From NCBI GenBank assembly GCA_964195715.1, contig CAXMRU010000156.1, forward strand, positions 1 to 9,899: a stretch of 9,899 bases of DNA, in the 5' to 3' direction. A program made the position numbers and the translations under genes. The notes under the pieces were generated by a model. That model was not told the DNA's origin and ran no database searches. It was given only the letters and a program-made list of their open reading frames with translations. This DNA is from Benthicola sp964195715. Its GTDB lineage: Bacteria; Gemmatimonadota; Gemmatimonadetes; Palauibacterales; Palauibacteraceae. Shown one piece after another: positions 6,573 through 9,899 of the stretch (positions are counted from its first letter, which is position 1; each line of letters opens with the position of its first letter).

Positions 6573-7757
6573 ATGCGAGACGTGGTAGTTGCCCTGGCGC
6601 TTCGCACCCCCGGCGGACGGGCGAAGAAGGGGACCTTTCGGCAGACGCGGCCCGACGATCTGGGCGCGGCGGTGATTCGCGCGATCCTCGAGAAGGCGCC
6701 CGACCTCGACCCGGCGCGAATCGGCGACGTCGTCCTCGGGTGCGCGATGCCCGAGGGCGAACAGGGGCTCAACGTGGGCCGGATCGTGGCACTGCTTGCC
6801 GGACTGCCTGACAGCGTGCCCGGCATGACGGTGAACCGCTTCTGCTCCTCGGGCCTGGAGACCATCAACCTGGCCGCCGCCGAGATCGCCCTCGGCCAGA
6901 CGGACGTGGCCATCGCCGGCGGCGTGGAGTCAATGACGCTGGTGCCGATGGGTGGGGTCCGCTACCTGCCCAACCCGACGATGACGGCCAGGTCACCCGG
7001 GACCTATCTCAACATGGGCCTTACCGCCGAGCGGCTCGCCGAGCGGGATGGGATCGACAGGGAGGCACAGGACGCCTTCGCCTATCACAGCCACCGCAAA
7101 GCCCTGGCCGCCCAGGCGGACGGGAAGTACGACGCGGAGCTGGTGCCGGTGAAGACCGCGGTGAGCGAGCCCGGAGCCGATGGTGTGCCGGTCGTACGGG
7201 AAGTGGTTCTCGACCATGACGAGGGTCCGCGGGCCGATACCACGCTTGAAGCGCTGGCGAAACTGAGGCCCGCCTTCAAGGAGGGTGGCACGGTCACGGC
7301 CGGCAACTCGAGCCAGATGACCGACGGCGCCGCCGCGGCGCTCCTGACGACCCCGGAGATCGCGGCCGAACTGGGTCTCACGCCGCTGGCCCGCTGGGTG
7401 GGCTACGCGGTGGTGGGTGTGCCTCCCGAGATCATGGGGATCGGCCCGGTGGAGGCGGTGCCGAAGTTGCTCGATCGCGTCGGGCTGAAGCTCGATGACA
7501 TGGATGTGATCGAGCTGAACGAAGCGTTCGCGGCTCAGAGCCTGGCCGTGCTCAAAGGCCTCGGCCTGGATCCGGAGGACCCGCGACTCAACGCCAATGG
7601 CGGCGCGATCGCGCTGGGCCACCCGCTGGGCTGCACGGGTGCCAAGCTCGCGGCCACGGCCCTGCACGAGTTGCGCCGGTGCGAGGGGCGCTACGCTATG
7701 GTGACCATGTGCATTGGCACCGGCATGGGTGCCGCGGGCATCTTCGAGGCCCTGTAA
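6573..7757 (+). CDS. fadA: Acetyl-CoA C-acyltransferase (3-ketoacyl-CoA thiolase), FadA type
   Basis: A 394-residue thiolase that cleaves 3-ketoacyl-CoA with CoA to acetyl-CoA and an acyl-CoA two carbons shorter, the last step of each beta-oxidation turn. The nucleophile is C91 in NRFCSSGLE. NEAF is at 316-319, H350 lies in GGAIALGHPLGCTGA, and C380 in CIGTGMG; all three catalytic residues are present. Length agrees with the family (about 390). The position between fadN and fadE, as in the B. subtilis fadNAE operon, favours a degradative thiolase over a biosynthetic acetoacetyl-CoA thiolase, although sequence alone cannot settle chain-length preference. Cytoplasmic; such thiolases are usually tetrameric. 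Confidence 0.95.
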   Translation: MRDVVVALALRTPGGRAKKGTFRQTRPDDLGAAVIRAILEKAPDLDPARIGDVVLGCAMPEGEQGLNVGRIVALLAGLPDSVPGMTVNRFCSSGLETINLAAAEIALGQTDVAIAGGVESMTLVPMGGVRYLPNPTMTARSPGTYLNMGLTAERLAERDGIDREAQDAFAYHSHRKALAAQADGKYDAELVPVKTAVSEPGADGVPVVREVVLDHDEGPRADTTLEALAKLRPAFKEGGTVTAGNSSQMTDGAAAALLTTPEIAAELGLTPLARWVGYAVVGVPPEIMGIGPVEAVPKLLDRVGLKLDDMDVIELNEAFAAQSLAVLKGLGLDPEDPRLNANGGAIALGHPLGCTGAKLAATALHELRRCEGRYAMVTMCIGTGMGAAGIFEAL

Positions 7758-7773
7758 CCGCGCGCCAGCGCGG
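7758..7773 (+). promoter_or_regulatory. Hairpin between fadA and fadE touching the fadE ribosome site
   Basis: Directly after the fadA stop, CCGCGC (7758-7763), loop GCCA, GCGCGG (7768-7773) forms a perfect 6-bp stem. Its last two bases are the first of the GGGGGAG (7772-7778) that serves as the fadE Shine-Dalgarno, 6 nt before ATG 7785. It could tune fadE translation or mark a processing site; no T-tract follows, so termination is unlikely. Confidence 0.4.
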
Positions 7774-7784
7774 GGGAGATCGCC

Positions 7785-9575
7785 ATGTCTGACGAGAAGC
7801 CCTATCCCACCGGCGGCCAGTTCCTGCTGGAGGACACCGCGCCGGCCGACGTCTTCACCCCCGAGGACTTCGACGAGACCCAGCGGATGTTCGCGGACAC
7901 CGTGCGCGAATTCGTCAAGCGGAGCGTCATGCCGCGCCGCGAGGAGCTGGAGTTCCAGAAGAAGGTGGAGATCGGGAAAACGATACTCCAGGAAGCCGGC
8001 GCGGCGGGCATCCTGGCGGTGGACGTGCCCGAAGCCTACGGCGGCATGGGCTCCGACAAGGCCACCACAATGCTGGTCACCGAGTTCATGGGCTGGTCGG
8101 GGAGCTTCGCTTCGACCCACGGCGCCCATACGGGGATCGGGACCCTGCCGATCGTCTATTTCGGGACAAAGGGGCAGAAGGAGCGGTATCTGCCGAAGCT
8201 CGCGATGGGTGAGCTGGTCGGAGCGTATGCCCTCAGCGAGCCGGGCGCCGGCTCGGACGCCCTGGCGGCCCGGACCACCGCCGTCCTGAACGATGAGAAG
8301 ACGCACTATCTGCTGAACGGCACCAAGCAGTACATCACCAACGCCGGGTTCGCCGACGTCATCATCGTGTTCGCCAAGGTGGGCGGCGAGAAGTTCAGCG
8401 CCTTCATCGTCGACCGTGACACGCCGGGCCTCGTCATCGGTCCCGAAGAGCGGAAGATGGGCATCAGGGGCTCCTCCACCTGCGCCGTGATCCTCGAGGA
8501 CGCACAAGTTCCCGTGGAGAACGTGCTGGGAGAGATCGGCCGCGGTCACGTGGTGGCGTTCAACATCCTGAACGTCGGCCGCTTCAAGCTGGGCGCGGCC
8601 ACCGTGGGCGCCTGCAAGCTCGTTCTGGAGCACGCAGTCCCGTACGTGAACCAGCGACACCAGTTCGGACGCCCGCTCAGCGACTTCGGACTGATTCGGG
8701 CCAAGATCGCCGACATCGCCGCCCGCACCTTCGTGGCGGAGTCGATGGTATACCGCACCGCCGGTCTGATGGATCGGGCGATCGAAACGCTGGATCGCGG
8801 CGCGGAGGACTACGACCGAAAGACCATCGAGACGGTCGAGGAGTTCACGATCGAGTGCTCGATGATCAAGGTGTTCGCCAGCGAGTCGCTGGCCCTGGCC
8901 GCCGAGGAAGGGCTGCAGATGTTGGGCGGCTACGGATTCTGCGAGGAATATCCGCTGGAAGAGATCTACCGGGACGAGCGGATCAACCGAATCTTCGAGG
9001 GCACAAACGAGATCAACCGGATGCTGATCCCCGGGATGATCCTCAAGAAGGCGATGAAGAAGGAGCTGCCCTTCTTCGCCGCCGCCAAACAGGTGGCCGA
9101 AGACCTGTTGGGTCCGCCGCCGTTCAAGGAAGCGGGCGAGCCGGAGTTCCTGGAGGCTGAAGCCGACCTCGTGGGTGCAATGAAGAAGTCCTGCGTGGCC
9201 GCGCTCGGCTTCGCCGCGCAGAAGCATGGCGAGAACATCAAGGACCGGCAGGAGATCCTCTCGGACGTGGCGGACATCGTGATGGAGACCTACGCGTGCG
9301 AGAGCGGCCTGCTGCGCGCGCTCAAGAAAGCGGGCGCGGACGGCGAAGAGAGCGCCCGCCCGATGGCGGACATGCTGACTCTCTACGTGCACGACGCGAT
9401 GGACCGCGTGGCGGTCTGGTGCCGCAACGTCCTGGCCCAGAGCGCGGCGGGAGATGAGCTGCGGACCATGATAAGCGGCGTCCGGCGTCTCACGAAGCAC
9501 GTCCCCGTCGACCGCGCGCAGCTCCACGACGCGATCGCCACGCGCATTATCGAGGCGGAGCGCTACGTGGTCTGA
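7785..9575 (+). CDS. fadE: Acyl-CoA dehydrogenase, FadE (long, VLCAD-like) type
   Basis: A 596-residue FAD enzyme that oxidises acyl-CoA to trans-2-enoyl-CoA, the first step of beta-oxidation, passing electrons to electron-transfer flavoprotein. The N-terminal helical domain covers about 25-145. The FAD/substrate motif YALSEPGAGSDA is at 148-159, the middle beta domain runs to about 250, and the C-terminal helical domain includes RHQFGRPLSDF (291-301) and GGYGF (381-385). The presumed catalytic base is E405 in IFEGTNEIN. Beyond about residue 430 there is an extension of some 165 residues like that of VLCAD/ACAD9 and of B. subtilis FadE (about 594), so long-chain substrates are likely. It is the last gene of the operon, 27 nt after fadA. 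No etfAB genes are in the window, so the electron acceptor is encoded elsewhere. Confidence 0.95.
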   Translation: MSDEKPYPTGGQFLLEDTAPADVFTPEDFDETQRMFADTVREFVKRSVMPRREELEFQKKVEIGKTILQEAGAAGILAVDVPEAYGGMGSDKATTMLVTEFMGWSGSFASTHGAHTGIGTLPIVYFGTKGQKERYLPKLAMGELVGAYALSEPGAGSDALAARTTAVLNDEKTHYLLNGTKQYITNAGFADVIIVFAKVGGEKFSAFIVDRDTPGLVIGPEERKMGIRGSSTCAVILEDAQVPVENVLGEIGRGHVVAFNILNVGRFKLGAATVGACKLVLEHAVPYVNQRHQFGRPLSDFGLIRAKIADIAARTFVAESMVYRTAGLMDRAIETLDRGAEDYDRKTIETVEEFTIECSMIKVFASESLALAAEEGLQMLGGYGFCEEYPLEEIYRDERINRIFEGTNEINRMLIPGMILKKAMKKELPFFAAAKQVAEDLLGPPPFKEAGEPEFLEAEADLVGAMKKSCVAALGFAAQKHGENIKDRQEILSDVADIVMETYACESGLLRALKKAGADGEESARPMADMLTLYVHDAMDRVAVWCRNVLAQSAAGDELRTMISGVRRLTKHVPVDRAQLHDAIATRIIEAERYVV

Positions 9576-9577
9576 CG

Positions 9578-9609
9578 CGGCGGCACGCCGGGCGCTTCTT
9601 CTTTCTCTT
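9578..9609 (+). terminator. Possible fadNAE transcription terminator
   Basis: CGGCG (9578-9582), loop GCA, CGCCG (9586-9590) starts 2 nt after the fadE stop and is followed by GGCGC and a pyrimidine-rich tract, TTCTTCTTTCTCTTT. The tract is offset 5 nt from the stem and interrupted by C, so efficiency is uncertain. The position suits the end of the operon. Confidence 0.4.
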
Positions 9610-9737
9610 TGCTCGAAAAGCGGTGGGCGGGGATTCCGTCCATTCGTCCGTCCATTCAAACCGACATCCAGCCGCCTCACACCATCAACCATCCAGCAGA
9701 ATGTCGTGCGCCGTCGTGAAACTCCGGCCAATTGTCG

Positions 9738-9753
9738 GAATCTGACCAGATTC
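9738..9753. repeat. Perfect 7-bp inverted repeat beside repeat copy 3
   Basis: GAATCTG (9738-9744), AC, CAGATTC (9747-9753) ends two bases before the left boundary of copy 3. It is absent next to copy 2 and cannot be checked for copy 1. It could be a protein-binding site or a chance dyad. Confidence 0.4.
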
Positions 9754-9755
9754 AC

Positions 9756-9849
9756 GGTCGCCTGATAAGCGTGAGGTCGGTGGTAGTGCTGCGCGCGCCT
9801 TCGGCGTGCTCGCAATGCTGGACGACGCGGCAAATCCACCCGGGCCCAT
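9756..9849 (+). repeat. tRNA-Ile-derived dispersed repeat, copy 3
   Basis: Aligns without gaps to positions 1-94 and differs at two of 94 bases: T at 9801 (G in the others) and T at 9816 (C in the others). It shares the GGTCG left end with copy 1, so the element may extend at least 4 bp left of the boundary seen in copy 2. The anticodon loop CTGATAA, GGTGG, the 52-nt T-loop replacement, CCACC, CGGGCCC and A are all kept. The 9801 change falls in the 3-nt loop of the insert's GC hairpin, so the stem is unaffected. It is followed by TCAGCAG, not CCA. Confidence 0.9.
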
Positions 9850-9878
9850 CAGCAGAAGACTTTGAGCCACTTGAGGTT

Positions 9879-9896
9879 AGAGCCTTGTGCGGCTCT
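9879..9896. terminator. Hairpin at the right edge of the window
   Basis: AGAGCC (9879-9884), loop TTGTGC, GGCTCT (9891-9896) is a perfect 6-bp stem, followed by TCT where the window stops. It looks like an intrinsic terminator stem, but the T-tract, if any, lies outside. It starts 30 nt after repeat copy 3. Confidence 0.35.
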
Positions 9897-9899
9897 TCT

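Larger units (their letters stand above)
9576..9899. other. Intergenic region downstream of fadE
   Basis: No gene is seen in these 324 bp. In order it holds a terminator-like hairpin with a pyrimidine tract (9578-9609), a perfect 10-bp direct repeat CCGTCCATTC (9636-9645 and 9648-9657, period 12), a 7-bp inverted repeat (9738-9753), repeat copy 3, and a hairpin near the window end (9879-9896). Confidence 0.5.

Noticed and set aside
6993..9839. 948-codon antisense reading frame opposite fadA and fadE
   Set aside because: It is a shadow of two well-supported genes in GC-rich DNA and has no recognisable domain.
9685..9870. Minus-strand reading frame through the repeat, beginning MGPGGFAASS, with the same ATG and open frame in all three copies
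   Set aside because: No Shine-Dalgarno sequence precedes the ATG in any copy, both copy 3 substitutions change the amino acid, and each frame runs on into unrelated sequence. The tRNA origin explains the conservation better than coding does.

Overview
This is a GC-rich bacterial window: codon third positions are mostly G or C, and long spurious antisense reading frames follow from that. It holds five protein genes. On the plus strand is a large UPF0182/COG1615 membrane protein (368-3097). A TetR-family repressor of the Bacillus FadR (YsiA) type follows on the minus strand (3907-3314). A tight three-gene fatty-acid beta-oxidation operon, fadN-fadA-fadE (4151-9575), is transcribed divergently from the repressor. 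FadE makes the enoyl-CoA, FadN hydrates and oxidises it, and FadA cleaves it to acetyl-CoA plus a shortened acyl-CoA.

The 243-bp fadR-fadN gap is AT-rich and looks regulatory. It has a consensus -35 (TTGACA, 4065-4070) with a weak -10, and overlapping the presumed transcription start a sequence (4092-4109) that matches the Bacillus FadR operator consensus, as I recall it, at 15 of 18 positions. The simplest reading is a locally autoregulated, acyl-CoA-responsive beta-oxidation module in which regulator and target operon lie side by side.

The most unusual element is a 90-94 bp dispersed repeat present three times in the same orientation (1-94, 3200-3289, 9756-9849), always outside the genes. 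Its two ends are the 3' half of a tRNA-Ile(GAU): anticodon loop CTGATAA, the 3' strand of the anticodon stem, the variable loop and GGTGG, then CCACC, CGGGCCC and A. The T-loop between GGTGG and CCACC is expanded from 7 to 52 nt by a GC-rich insert that can fold on itself. No 5' tRNA half is visible beside copies 2 and 3. I do not recognise this as a described repeat family.

Taxonomy cannot be fixed from this window. A high-GC genome with a Bacillus-type fadNAE/FadR module and a UPF0182 protein would suit Gemmatimonadota, Chloroflexota or a high-GC Firmicutes-like lineage; this is a guess. Intergenic stretches also hold several hairpins, two 12-bp tandem dimers and palindromes of unknown role.
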